Shown here: positions 44,794 through 53,534 of the stretch, one piece after another | How positions within the stretch are numbered: the first letter of the stretch is position 1 | How the letters are laid out: each line of letters opens with the position of its first letter | Source of the DNA: Janthinobacterium sp. BJB426 | GTDB taxonomy: Bacteria; Pseudomonadota; Gammaproteobacteria; Burkholderiales; Burkholderiaceae_D | Direction: 5' to 3' | Assembly: GCF_002735705.1 (NCBI RefSeq) | Contig: NZ_PDZL01000024.1 | Location: 1 to 64,000 of the forward strand | Length of the DNA: 64,000 nt | Made by a program: the position numbers and the translations under genes | Notes under the pieces: model-generated | The model's input: the letters and a program-made list of their open reading frames with translations, nothing else | Told to the model about the DNA's origin: nothing | Database searches by the model: none

Positions 44794-46126
44794 TTTTGAA
44801 GGCATGCAAGTGCTGCTGGTGGAAGACGATGCCGTCGTGCGCAAGGGCGCCCGGCAATCGCTGGAACTGGCCGGCCTGCAAGTGACGGCCGTCGCCACGG
44901 CCGAAGAAGCGCTGCCCTACCTAGTGCCCGAATTTGCGGGCATCTTATTGAGCGACATCAAGCTGCCCGGCATGGATGGCTTGAAACTGCTCGATATCGC
45001 CGTGGCGCAGGATGCCAGCCTGCCCGTCATCCTCGTCACGGGCCACGGCGACGTGTCGATGGCCGTGGGCGCCATGCGCCGTGGCGCCTACGATTTCATC
45101 GAAAAACCATTTTCCGCCGACTTGCTGGTGGAAGTGTGCCGCCGCGCCCTCGATAAACGCCACCTGGTGCTGGAAAACATGAACTTGCGCCGCCAGCTCG
45201 AGCAGCGGGTCGGCATCGAAGCGCGCATCGTGGGCCGCAGCGCGGCCATGGCCAAGGTGCGCCAGCTGGTGCTGAACCTGGCGCCCAAGTCTGCCGACAT
45301 CATCATCCTGGGCGAAACGGGGACAGGAAAAGAACTCATCGCCCGCTGCCTGCACGACTTCAGCGAGCGGCGCGACCACCCTTTCGTGGCGATCAACTGC
45401 GGTGCGCTGCCCGAATCGATTTTCGAGTCGGAACTGTTCGGCCACGAGGAAGGCGCGTTTACGGGCGCGCAGCGCCAGCGCATCGGCAAGATCGAATACG
45501 CGAACGGCGGCACCCTGTTTTTGGACGAAATCGAAAGCATGCCGCTGGCCCTGCAAGTCAAGCTGCTGCGCGTGCTGCAGGAACGGCAGGTGGAGCGGCT
45601 CGGCTCCAATAAATTGATTTCCGTCAATTTCCGCGTCATCGCCGCCGCCAAGGAAGACTTGAATGTGCTGGCGGAACTGGGCAAATTCCGGCCCGACCTG
45701 TATTACCGCCTGAACGTGGCCAGCCTGACCCTGCCTGCCCTGCGCAACCGGCGCGAGGATATCCCCTTGCTGTTCGAATTTTTCGTGCTGCAGGCGGCGC
45801 TGCGCTATGGCCAGCCGGCCGCCCTCGTCAGCGGCGAACTGATCTCCTCGCTGATGGCGCAGCGCTGGGCCGGCAATGTGCGCGAGCTGCACAATGTGGC
45901 CGACCGCTTCGTGCTGGGCTTGCTCGACGATACCCTCAGCCCGGCCGGCTGCCGCGAAGCCTCGCTGGCCGAGCAAGTCGACACTTTCGAGATTTCCATC
46001 ATCGAGGAAGCCTTGCGCCGCCACAATGGCAACGTCATCGACGCGGCCGCCAGCCTGAATATTCCGAAGAAAACCCTGTACGACAAGCTCAAGCGATTTG
46101 ATATCTCGACGGAGCAATTCCGATAA
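44780..46126 (+). CDS. DctD-like sigma-54-dependent response regulator
   Basis: The product is 448 residues. The receiver domain has Asp59 in LLSDIKLPGMDG. The AAA+ domain has Walker A GETGTGKE (178-185), the sigma-54 contact loop GAFTGA (225-230) and Walker B GGTLFLDEIESMP. The C-terminal Fis-type HTH lies at about 415-442. It remodels sigma-54 RNA polymerase at -24/-12 promoters. The only clear such promoter seen in the window is the one ahead of the ABC importer at 39909, so that operon is its likely target. Confidence 0.94.
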   Translation: MHENNFEGMQVLLVEDDAVVRKGARQSLELAGLQVTAVATAEEALPYLVPEFAGILLSDIKLPGMDGLKLLDIAVAQDASLPVILVTGHGDVSMAVGAMRRGAYDFIEKPFSADLLVEVCRRALDKRHLVLENMNLRRQLEQRVGIEARIVGRSAAMAKVRQLVLNLAPKSADIIILGETGTGKELIARCLHDFSERRDHPFVAINCGALPESIFESELFGHEEGAFTGAQRQRIGKIEYANGGTLFLDEIESMPLALQVKLLRVLQERQVERLGSNKLISVNFRVIAAAKEDLNVLAELGKFRPDLYYRLNVASLTLPALRNRREDIPLLFEFFVLQAALRYGQPAALVSGELISSLMAQRWAGNVRELHNVADRFVLGLLDDTLSPAGCREASLAEQVDTFEISIIEEALRRHNGNVIDAAASLNIPKKTLYDKLKRFDISTEQFR

Positions 46127-46231
46127 TCAGTAGCAACCAGCCGACACAAGCATGAGGCCGCGTCCTACCCGTGCCGGCGGTATCCTGTGTGAGAATGCAA
46201 GCTCTTACTCATTTCTGCACAGGACACTGCC

Positions 46232-46522
46232 ATGAAAACCGCCGCTCTCTTGCTGGCCGCCACCCTGATGACCGTCGGCGGCGCCTGGGTGCAAGCCCAA
46301 TCGACGACGAATCTGAACCAGACGGGCAACCACACCAACAATCCGAATGATTCTGGCCAGAAATCGGACCAGTCCGACAAACTGGACAACAAGGGCAAGC
46401 TGGTCCACGACGCCAAGCCCGCCAAGGCGCGCACGGACAAGCGCACGCGGCGCGGGAAGCCCACAGCGCCGCCAGCGTCCACACCGGCTGTGCCCAGCAT
46501 CCCCGTCGCTCCCACGAAATAG
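46232..46522 (+). CDS. Small secreted hypothetical protein
   Basis: The product is 96 residues. The signal peptide ends near VQA|QS (about 22). The rest is a disordered, Asn/Asp/Lys/Pro-rich tail (NQTGNHTNNPNDSGQKSDQSD, then RTDKRTRRGKP). No family was recognised. The ATG is preceded by GGACA at a loose spacing, so expression is plausible but not certain. Confidence 0.6.
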   Translation: MKTAALLLAATLMTVGGAWVQAQSTTNLNQTGNHTNNPNDSGQKSDQSDKLDNKGKLVHDAKPAKARTDKRTRRGKPTAPPASTPAVPSIPVAPTK

Positions 46523-46591
46523 CGTCAGCGCTGCGCCACGTTGCTTCCAGGCACGCTATCATCGCGCCTTTGCAAGATAGCCAGGAAAACA

Positions 46592-47272
46592 ATGAAAGCA
46601 GCATGGTGTGGAATGATAGCGGCAGGCGTATTGTCCGCCGCGAGCGTACAGGCAGCGCCCACGGTGGGCGAGTGCATGGAACTGACGACGGGTGTCAAGT
46701 TCAGCAAGAACAATGGCGACGCGCAAGTCAACGTCGAAGAAACCTTCGAGGGCAAGAAACTCAAGGGCACGCAGCTGATCCTCAACGGCGGCGTGCTGCT
46801 GGCCACGTCCTACCAGGACATCCGCGATGGCCAGGTATTCCTCACGGGCAACGTCCACTACAATGAAGACGGCACGGTGCGCAGCAAGAACGTCTACACG
46901 CCGCAGTCCGCCATCCCCGCCACCATGCGCCCCGGCCAGGAAGTGCGCGTGCAATTCACGGACACGCAAACGAGCACGCACTACCCGCTGGCGGGCCTGT
47001 CCGACAAGATCACCACCTCCACGCGCACGGACGAGCGCAACTTTTCCATCACCTTCCTCGGCTGGGAACGCCTGGAACTGGGCGGCCGCCGCTTCCCCGA
47101 TGCCTGCAAGTTCGAACTGCGCGACGTCGGTGGCAAGAGCAAAGGCAAGAGCGGCGAATACGTGTGGTACGCGCAAGGCTACGGCGTGATCATGACGGAC
47201 AAGCTGGACAAGGATGGCGATGTGCAGCCCGCGTATCGCATCGCGCTGACGAAGATCATCAGTGCGCCGTAA
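46592..47272 (+). CDS. Exported hypothetical protein upstream of tle3
   Basis: The product is 226 residues with a signal peptide (cleavage near VQA|AP, about 21). The mature part is predicted beta-rich (KGTQLILNGGVLLATSY, EVRVQFTDTQTSTHYPLAG), with FPDACKFELRDVG and WYAQGYGVI near the end. No family was recognised. It ends 92 bp before tle3. A periplasmic location and this position would fit an immunity protein for the lipase, but this is inference only. An AGGAAAA site precedes the ATG. Confidence 0.65.
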   Translation: MKAAWCGMIAAGVLSAASVQAAPTVGECMELTTGVKFSKNNGDAQVNVEETFEGKKLKGTQLILNGGVLLATSYQDIRDGQVFLTGNVHYNEDGTVRSKNVYTPQSAIPATMRPGQEVRVQFTDTQTSTHYPLAGLSDKITTSTRTDERNFSITFLGWERLELGGRRFPDACKFELRDVGGKSKGKSGEYVWYAQGYGVIMTDKLDKDGDVQPAYRIALTKIISAP

Positions 47273-47364
47273 GGCCCCCTTCTTTTCCGCAATACTTGCG
47301 TAAACGCAATTAATCCGCCATCCCGCCCCTCTACACTGACCTGTCTGGTCAGCATGGAGCGGCG

Positions 47365-49680
47365 ATGGCGTATCCCAAACTTCCCTACACCAGCGGCAAG
47401 AGTAGCGCCCTGCTCCATGGCGGCCGCCTCAACGACGCCATCGTGCGCATCCGCCCTGAGCTGCCGGGCAACATCATCGTCATCCATGGCGTCAACGACG
47501 TGGGTACGAGTTTCAGTGCCGTGGAACAAGGACTCTGCCAGGGACTCGATGCGCGCATGTATGGCGGCGGGCACGTGTTCACCCCAGCCACCTACCGCCT
47601 GCCACAGGAGGCCGACAAGCGTGAAGTGATCGCCGATCCGGACGCGGTCTACTTCAAGCGCAAGCATGATGACACGACGTACAGTCCCGTCATCCCGTTT
47701 TACTGGGGCTTTCGCGAACGCAGCAACGCCAGCAAGGTGCTCAACGGCCAGAACACGGACCGCTACGGCAACCGCCTGGACAAGGATATGTCGAAGAACG
47801 GCGGCCCGTTCGGCAATGCCACCAATACCCTGCTCGACATGTGGAACAAGGGCTTGTTTTCGCCGTACGACGTGGGCGGCGACCCCGTGCGCCCTTTGAA
47901 GACGGCGCCTGGACGCATGTACATGGTGCTGGCCGCCAAGCGCCTGGCGGCGCTCATCGCCATGATCCGCGACTACGACAGCAACGATGTCGTCTCCATC
48001 GTGGCGCACAGCCAGGGCTGTCTGATCTCGCTTCTGGCACAGGCCTTCCTGCTCGACGAAGGCAAGCGGCCGGCCGACACGCTGATCCTTACGCATCCGC
48101 CCTACAGCCTGGTGGAAGACACGACCATGTTTTTCGGCGCGGCGGAAACGAGCCGCATCTTTGGTGGCGGCCGGGATGCGGCGATGGAAAACCAGTACGA
48201 CGCCATCAGCAACCGCCAGACCCTGCATGCGCGCCTGCAAACCCTGGTGCAGATCGTGCAAGGCGTGGTGACCAAAAAGCACGCCACGCCCGCCTTTGCG
48301 CAGATCAAGGATCATGCCGTCTGCCACGGCATGGCAGGCGCGGCATGGCGCGCGGAAGCGGACCGAGACAACCGGGGCAAGGTCTACCTGTACTTCTGCC
48401 CCGAAGACATGACTGTAGCGCTGGATAATATGCAGGGCATCGGCTGGCAAGGCATACCCGACCACATCGACGGTCATGGCCTGTCCAAAACCAAGGGCAA
48501 GACGGACAAAAGCATCTGGGGTGACGGTCCCACCTACTGGGACAAGGAATCCCAGCATCGCCAGCCGCTGGCGGAACTGGGCAAGGGATTTTACCAGCGC
48601 GTCTTCACCAACAAGCAACGCCTTGACGCCGCTGGCAAAAACAATGGGCCGGTGCTGGTGGGCCAACCGCCGCACGACTTCGCCCTGCGCCTGGATGGCG
48701 AGGACGACCATGCCCACGTGGCCGGCGCCAACCGGGGCCACCGCGGCAACCATGCCGAGTCACAGTGGCCGCCCGTCAAACCAAGTAAATGGAATATCTT
48801 TTCCACGGAAACGGGACGGCGCGAAGGCTTGCGTACGATCAATGGCGAAGCCTTGCGCGTACCCGGGAAAGCCGTGCTCGACGGCGGCGAGATCCGCCCT
48901 GGTAAGTTCCCGAGGGATTCCGACCAGGCCAGGCTGCCGCGCGACCAGCAAGGACCGTGCGAGGAAGTCGACCCGATCGATGCGGCCATCGCGGTAACCA
49001 GCAAGCAAGGTTTGCGCATGCGCAGGCAGGAAGTCATCGCCGATCCGCGTCCGAAGCAGCATCGCATTCCCGAATACGGCGTCGGCAGGTTCGGCGCGGG
49101 CGAGCACGAGCAAGTGGAAAAGGCCCTGAACGTGGGCAAGGAAGCGGGCGACCAATGCAAACTCGACCGCGTCTCGCGCCATCCGGGCGGCGGCGACATG
49201 CTGCTTGTGAATCGCGAAGAAACCCCGAACGAGGCGCGCAAGCGCTGGCAGAACGAGGTCAGTCCCAAATCCTTCCACGGCGCCATCATCGGCAATGCGG
49301 AAAACCACCGCAACGTGACGGCGTATGACGTGGCAATCGGCGGTGGCAAGGCGAGCAGCGATCCGAGGTTTTACCAGTATTTGTGTGCGGTGGCGGATTG
49401 GCGGCTGAAAACCGATGAAAAAATATCACGCCTATCGATATTGAAGTGGGATACCTTTGCAAAAAATTTCGCGGTTTACTTGTCTGCCGAGCCTGCGGCG
49501 CGTAAGGCAATTATCGTAGGTAATGCGCGCTATTACAGTTCGGGAGAACTTCCCGCTTGTATTCCCGCCCTACATGAGGGCCTGCCTTCCACCGTTGTAT
49601 GTGAAATAGTCAACGGCAGGCGTACTGATTCAGTCGTCACGCCGGTCGTCCATAAAGCCAGCGACGAAATACCAAGATGA
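47365..49680 (+). CDS. Tle3-type type VI secretion lipase effector
   Basis: The product is 771 residues, of the alpha/beta-hydrolase T6SS lipase Tle3/DUF3274 type. IIVIHGVNDVG and the nucleophile elbow IVAHSQGCLISLL (Ser216) are visible. The DUF3274-like end includes ETPNEARKRWQNEVSPKSFHGAIIG and NVTAYDVAIGG. The last ~100 codons go beyond this conserved end and are markedly more AT-rich than the rest of the gene. It would be delivered into the periplasm of rival bacteria to degrade phospholipids. It overlaps the Tla3-like gene by 4 bases (ATGA). Confidence 0.88.
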   Translation: MAYPKLPYTSGKSSALLHGGRLNDAIVRIRPELPGNIIVIHGVNDVGTSFSAVEQGLCQGLDARMYGGGHVFTPATYRLPQEADKREVIADPDAVYFKRKHDDTTYSPVIPFYWGFRERSNASKVLNGQNTDRYGNRLDKDMSKNGGPFGNATNTLLDMWNKGLFSPYDVGGDPVRPLKTAPGRMYMVLAAKRLAALIAMIRDYDSNDVVSIVAHSQGCLISLLAQAFLLDEGKRPADTLILTHPPYSLVEDTTMFFGAAETSRIFGGGRDAAMENQYDAISNRQTLHARLQTLVQIVQGVVTKKHATPAFAQIKDHAVCHGMAGAAWRAEADRDNRGKVYLYFCPEDMTVALDNMQGIGWQGIPDHIDGHGLSKTKGKTDKSIWGDGPTYWDKESQHRQPLAELGKGFYQRVFTNKQRLDAAGKNNGPVLVGQPPHDFALRLDGEDDHAHVAGANRGHRGNHAESQWPPVKPSKWNIFSTETGRREGLRTINGEALRVPGKAVLDGGEIRPGKFPRDSDQARLPRDQQGPCEEVDPIDAAIAVTSKQGLRMRRQEVIADPRPKQHRIPEYGVGRFGAGEHEQVEKALNVGKEAGDQCKLDRVSRHPGGGDMLLVNREETPNEARKRWQNEVSPKSFHGAIIGNAENHRNVTAYDVAIGGGKASSDPRFYQYLCAVADWRLKTDEKISRLSILKWDTFAKNFAVYLSAEPAARKAIIVGNARYYSSGELPACIPALHEGLPSTVVCEIVNGRRTDSVVTPVVHKASDEIPR

Positions 49681-51416
49681 AAAGCTTATTCCTCCGCTTG
49701 CAATATCCGCTGTATGCAGTCGCCAGCGTACTGGCACTGCTATTGCTTTGGTCATTACTGATCAGCCCATCACCTTTCTTGCTGGAGTCCACGATGAGCA
49801 GCAAAGTCTTGAAGTACCTGCATGGGCTGTTGCTGATCCCGCCTCTCGTGGCAGCCACATTGCTAGGCTCACGCTGGCTGCACTCGTCCAAGCCTATGGT
49901 CGTCGCAAAGCCGCAAGTGCAGCAGATGGTGCCCAGCGAACAGGAAAAGCGGGAATATGTGCTGGAGGTTATCGGTCTCGGCGTCACCCTGGACAAATAC
50001 CGACAAGGGAAATTGTGGGAAGCCCTGCAAAAGGGAAATGCCTATGCCAGCATCCGCGAACAAGACAAGAAGAAATATCCATGGAGCAGCCTGGACAAAG
50101 CAGGCACCAGTGGGGGACGCGCAGGCGACTCGCTCGAAAATGGCGCGCTGAACACCCCTATGTATTTTGCCGTGCCCATCTTTAACGCCGAAGGTCCCAT
50201 TGCAGATCCTGCGCTGCAAGATACACCACACTCGCCCATTATGGGTCTGGCAGGTAGCACCGCCTCTTCCGGCATGCACTGGCATCTGTTTGTGGCGGGG
50301 CCACGACGCTTCGAGGAACATCCCGAGCATATTCTAGAAGATGTTTTCGCATTTTTTGACGCCCATCCTGACGTGCCATACATCATCTTGAATTCGCATG
50401 ATGGCATGGAATCGCGCGATATCAATCGCAGTCCCAACACTCCCGAATTGCTCAAAGATGGCTACTACATCCCCGAAATGCCCGACACCTCCGCCCTCTT
50501 CGTGCTGGCCCGGCGTGAACGCATCGATGCCGTGCGCAAGTTCGCCTACGATGACGCGCCGCCCGAGGACAGCGTCGATGACTTGAATACCTACGGCGTG
50601 GCGCGGCGCTTGTATCTGGCGTATGACGAATTGATGCGGGCCGTGCCGCATCCGCGCAAGAAGGAAGACCCGAATGCCTTCACCCAGCGCCAACCATCAA
50701 TCGCCGAATGGCTGCCCGTCGCCGCGCAATTCGCGCAGCGCTCCGATATCCGCGGCACGGGCAGCGTCAGCATGCTCGACAGGCTTCAGCACAAGACCTA
50801 CCAGCCGCCCAAAGACTGGCAACCCACGCCGTGGTTTCCCTTGCCCTTCAACAAGGAACAGCTGGCGCAGCTGGACCGCCTGCCTACCTTCGGCTTCATC
50901 CACAGGCCCACGTTTGTCAAGATGACGGACAAGGATGGCAAGCCGCTCACGCGGCGCGATCAGCGCGAACAAGCCTTGCAGGCGGGCGGGCAGCAAACCT
51001 TGCGCAGCTTGCCGGAAGCCGAGCGCCCCGCCGCCCCGGCGCGCCTGGTCGCCGCCACCGGTGGCAATCAGGCGCAGCTGGTGGCGCTGCACAAGACCTT
51101 GCTGAGCCATGCGGAAGATGGTGGCACGGAACTCGACAGTGGCAAGCCGCAGCAGTGGATAGATACGGACCAGCGCCTGGGCAACACGGGCGCGGCCACC
51201 CTGTTCGTGCAAATGGCCATCGCCGTGATGGGCAGCTACCGCGATGGCGGCGTCAGCGCCGTGGTGAACCTGCGCAACCCGGACGAAGCGACCATCGTGC
51301 TGGTCAGCCCGCCGTCGGACGAAAAACGCCGCACGCAAAAGCATCCGCACGGCGGCGATGTGCTGCGGCACTACGTCACGCCAGCCATCGACCCGGTGAA
51401 TTATCCATCAAACTGA
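49677..51416 (+). CDS. Tla3-like adaptor (DUF2875) for the lipase effector
   Basis: The product is 579 residues, of the DUF2875 family, which includes the Pseudomonas aeruginosa protein Tla3 that brings Tle3 to its VgrG carrier. Two N-terminal membrane helices (LYAVASVLALLLLWSLLIS and LKYLHGLLLIPPLVAATLLG) precede a soluble region with VPYIILNSHDGMESRDI, TFGFIHRPTFVKM and a C-terminal beta-rich part. Neither vgrG nor other T6SS genes are in the window, so the secretion machine must be encoded elsewhere. The first third is AT-richer than the rest. Confidence 0.87.
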   Translation: MKSLFLRLQYPLYAVASVLALLLLWSLLISPSPFLLESTMSSKVLKYLHGLLLIPPLVAATLLGSRWLHSSKPMVVAKPQVQQMVPSEQEKREYVLEVIGLGVTLDKYRQGKLWEALQKGNAYASIREQDKKKYPWSSLDKAGTSGGRAGDSLENGALNTPMYFAVPIFNAEGPIADPALQDTPHSPIMGLAGSTASSGMHWHLFVAGPRRFEEHPEHILEDVFAFFDAHPDVPYIILNSHDGMESRDINRSPNTPELLKDGYYIPEMPDTSALFVLARRERIDAVRKFAYDDAPPEDSVDDLNTYGVARRLYLAYDELMRAVPHPRKKEDPNAFTQRQPSIAEWLPVAAQFAQRSDIRGTGSVSMLDRLQHKTYQPPKDWQPTPWFPLPFNKEQLAQLDRLPTFGFIHRPTFVKMTDKDGKPLTRRDQREQALQAGGQQTLRSLPEAERPAAPARLVAATGGNQAQLVALHKTLLSHAEDGGTELDSGKPQQWIDTDQRLGNTGAATLFVQMAIAVMGSYRDGGVSAVVNLRNPDEATIVLVSPPSDEKRRTQKHPHGGDVLRHYVTPAIDPVNYPSN

Positions 51417-53534
51417 TTATTTACCCTGCACGGCAAGCTGTGCCAGCGCATTGCCCCGCACCTGGAACGCCACCTGCGCCACCGTCTTGCCTGCGTCATC
51501 GACAAGCGCCAGCGCATGCTTGCCGGGCACGGGGCGCCAGCTGATGCTGTCAAGAGCCGCGCCCATATCCTTGCCGTCGAGCACCCAACGCAAGGCGTGG
51601 CTGCCCTGGGCCTGGAAAAACACGCGCTGCAGGGCGGGCGGGATGTCGGGGTCGATGGCGAGGATGCTGTCTTCGGCCGGATACACGATGGCGGGCGGCT
51701 TCACGGTGTCGCCCAGCACGGCGATGACGGGGCTTTCCGTACCAAAGATAAACCATTCGCGGCGCGGCGCTTCCAGCGCGGGCTGGTACGTCACCATCTG
51801 CTGCAATACGCCTGACGGCGCTTTCGGCGCATGGCTGGGCACGTTCCTGTGCAGATAATCCATCACGTCGCGCCACACGGGCGCGGCGCCCGTCACGCCC
51901 GACACGTCCCACATGGGCTTGCCGTCGAAGTTGCCCACCCAGACGCCCACCGTGTAGCGCGCCGAGTAGCCCATGCACCAGTTGTCGCGCATGTCCTTGC
52001 TCGTGCCCGTCTTGACGGCGCTCCAGAAATTTGTCCCCAGCTCGTTGCGCAAGCCAAACGTCATGCTGCGCGCGGCGCGGTCGGCCAGGATGTCGCCCAC
52101 GATGAAGGCGGCGCCTGCCTCCATCACGCGGCGCCTGTCCTTGCCCGCCTGCCCCGGCTGCAGGCTGGCGGTGCTGTACAGCCCGCCGTTGGCCAGCGCG
52201 CGGTAGGCGTTTGCCAGTTCCAGCAGGGTCACTTCGGACGAGCCCAGCGCCAGCGAGGGGCCGTAGTATTCGGCCGCTTCCGTCAGGCTGGACAGGCCCA
52301 CGTCCTTCAGGCGATTGTAAAAGCCGTCCTGCCCCGTCAGCAGCACTGTACGCACGGCGGGAATGTTGAGCGAGCTGGCCAGGCTGGTGCGAGCGCTGAC
52401 ATAGCCCTTGAAGTTGCGGTCGTAGTTTTGCGGCGCGTACATGCCCGATGCCGTGGCGACATCGAGCGGCGAGTCGTCCATGACGGACGCGGCCGTCATC
52501 AAGCGGCGCTCGATGGCCAGCTCATACAAGAATGGTTTCAAGGTGGAACCGGCCTGGCGCAGGGCCGTCACGCCATCGACGTGGCTGCCGCCCGCATTGC
52601 CCACATAAGCGAGGATTTCTCCGCTACGGTTATCTAACACGATGATGGCGCCATCGTTGACATTGCGCTCGCGCAAGGACGCCAGTTGCTGGCGCAGATT
52701 TTCCTGTGCGAAGCGCTGCAAGGGGCCATCGAGCGTGCTGGCGACTTGCGCGCCCGGCTGCTTCAGCAACTGCTGCGCCACTTGCGGCGCCGGCGCCAGT
52801 TCAGCATACAACGCGTTACGCTGCAGGGCCGTCTGCACGCGCTGGCCGATCAGCTGGCAGCTGCTGTCCATGCGCCACTCTTTCGCCAGCGCGCAGGCGC
52901 GGCGCGTGACGGTGGCCGGCGGCGCGTTCGGCGCCCGCACGAGGCTGGCCAGGATGATGGCGTCCGTCTGGTTCAGTCCCGACGGCGCCTTGCCGAACAG
53001 GCTGTACGAGGCGGACGCGATGCCTTGCAGCTCGCCGCGGAACGAGACCAGATTCAAATACGCTTCAAAAATCTGCGCCTTGCTCCAGCTGTCTTCGATA
53101 GCCTGGGCGGCACGCATCTGGTCCCATTTCTGGCGCAGGCTGCGTCCGCCCGAGGACGCCTGCAAATCCGCGTCCAGCTGGCCCGCCAGCTGCATGGTGA
53201 TGGTCGAGGCCCCCCGGGGCTTTTTTGAAAACAGGTTGTCCCAGGCGGCCGTGGCCAGCGCGGACACATCCACGCCGCCATGACGCATGAAGCGCTGGTC
53301 TTCCGCCAGCAGCACGGCCTGCTGCACGGCCGGTGAAATATCGGACAGCGGAACCCACGGCAAGCGCCGTACCTTCATATCCACGCGCAACGATTGCAGG
53401 GGCACGCCGCTGCGGTCCAGCAATTGCGCTTCCGAACTGCGGTACGCGGCCTGCACCTGAGCCGGTGTCAATATCGCTTCAGCGAAGACCGGGCCGGCCA
53501 GCAAACAGCCCGTCAGTAAAACAAACCGTTTCAC
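51417..53534 (-). CDS. Penicillin-binding protein 1C (PbpC)
   Basis: The product is 705 residues, a bifunctional PBP. An N-terminal signal/anchor is followed by a glycosyltransferase domain with EDQRFMRHGGVD and GASTITMQLAGQL, then a transpeptidase domain with the Ser-x-x-Lys box GSTLKPF, Ser-x-Asn in SSLNIP and KTGTS. The C-terminal BiPBP-like domain ends at the stop. PbpC often pairs with a bacterial alpha-2-macroglobulin, here encoded just upstream and overlapping (GTG start with TGA). Its stop abuts that of the convergent Tla3-like gene. Confidence 0.94.
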   Translation of the reverse strand: MKRFVLLTGCLLAGPVFAEAILTPAQVQAAYRSSEAQLLDRSGVPLQSLRVDMKVRRLPWVPLSDISPAVQQAVLLAEDQRFMRHGGVDVSALATAAWDNLFSKKPRGASTITMQLAGQLDADLQASSGGRSLRQKWDQMRAAQAIEDSWSKAQIFEAYLNLVSFRGELQGIASASYSLFGKAPSGLNQTDAIILASLVRAPNAPPATVTRRACALAKEWRMDSSCQLIGQRVQTALQRNALYAELAPAPQVAQQLLKQPGAQVASTLDGPLQRFAQENLRQQLASLRERNVNDGAIIVLDNRSGEILAYVGNAGGSHVDGVTALRQAGSTLKPFLYELAIERRLMTAASVMDDSPLDVATASGMYAPQNYDRNFKGYVSARTSLASSLNIPAVRTVLLTGQDGFYNRLKDVGLSSLTEAAEYYGPSLALGSSEVTLLELANAYRALANGGLYSTASLQPGQAGKDRRRVMEAGAAFIVGDILADRAARSMTFGLRNELGTNFWSAVKTGTSKDMRDNWCMGYSARYTVGVWVGNFDGKPMWDVSGVTGAAPVWRDVMDYLHRNVPSHAPKAPSGVLQQMVTYQPALEAPRREWFIFGTESPVIAVLGDTVKPPAIVYPAEDSILAIDPDIPPALQRVFFQAQGSHALRWVLDGKDMGAALDSISWRPVPGKHALALVDDAGKTVAQVAFQVRGNALAQLAVQGK

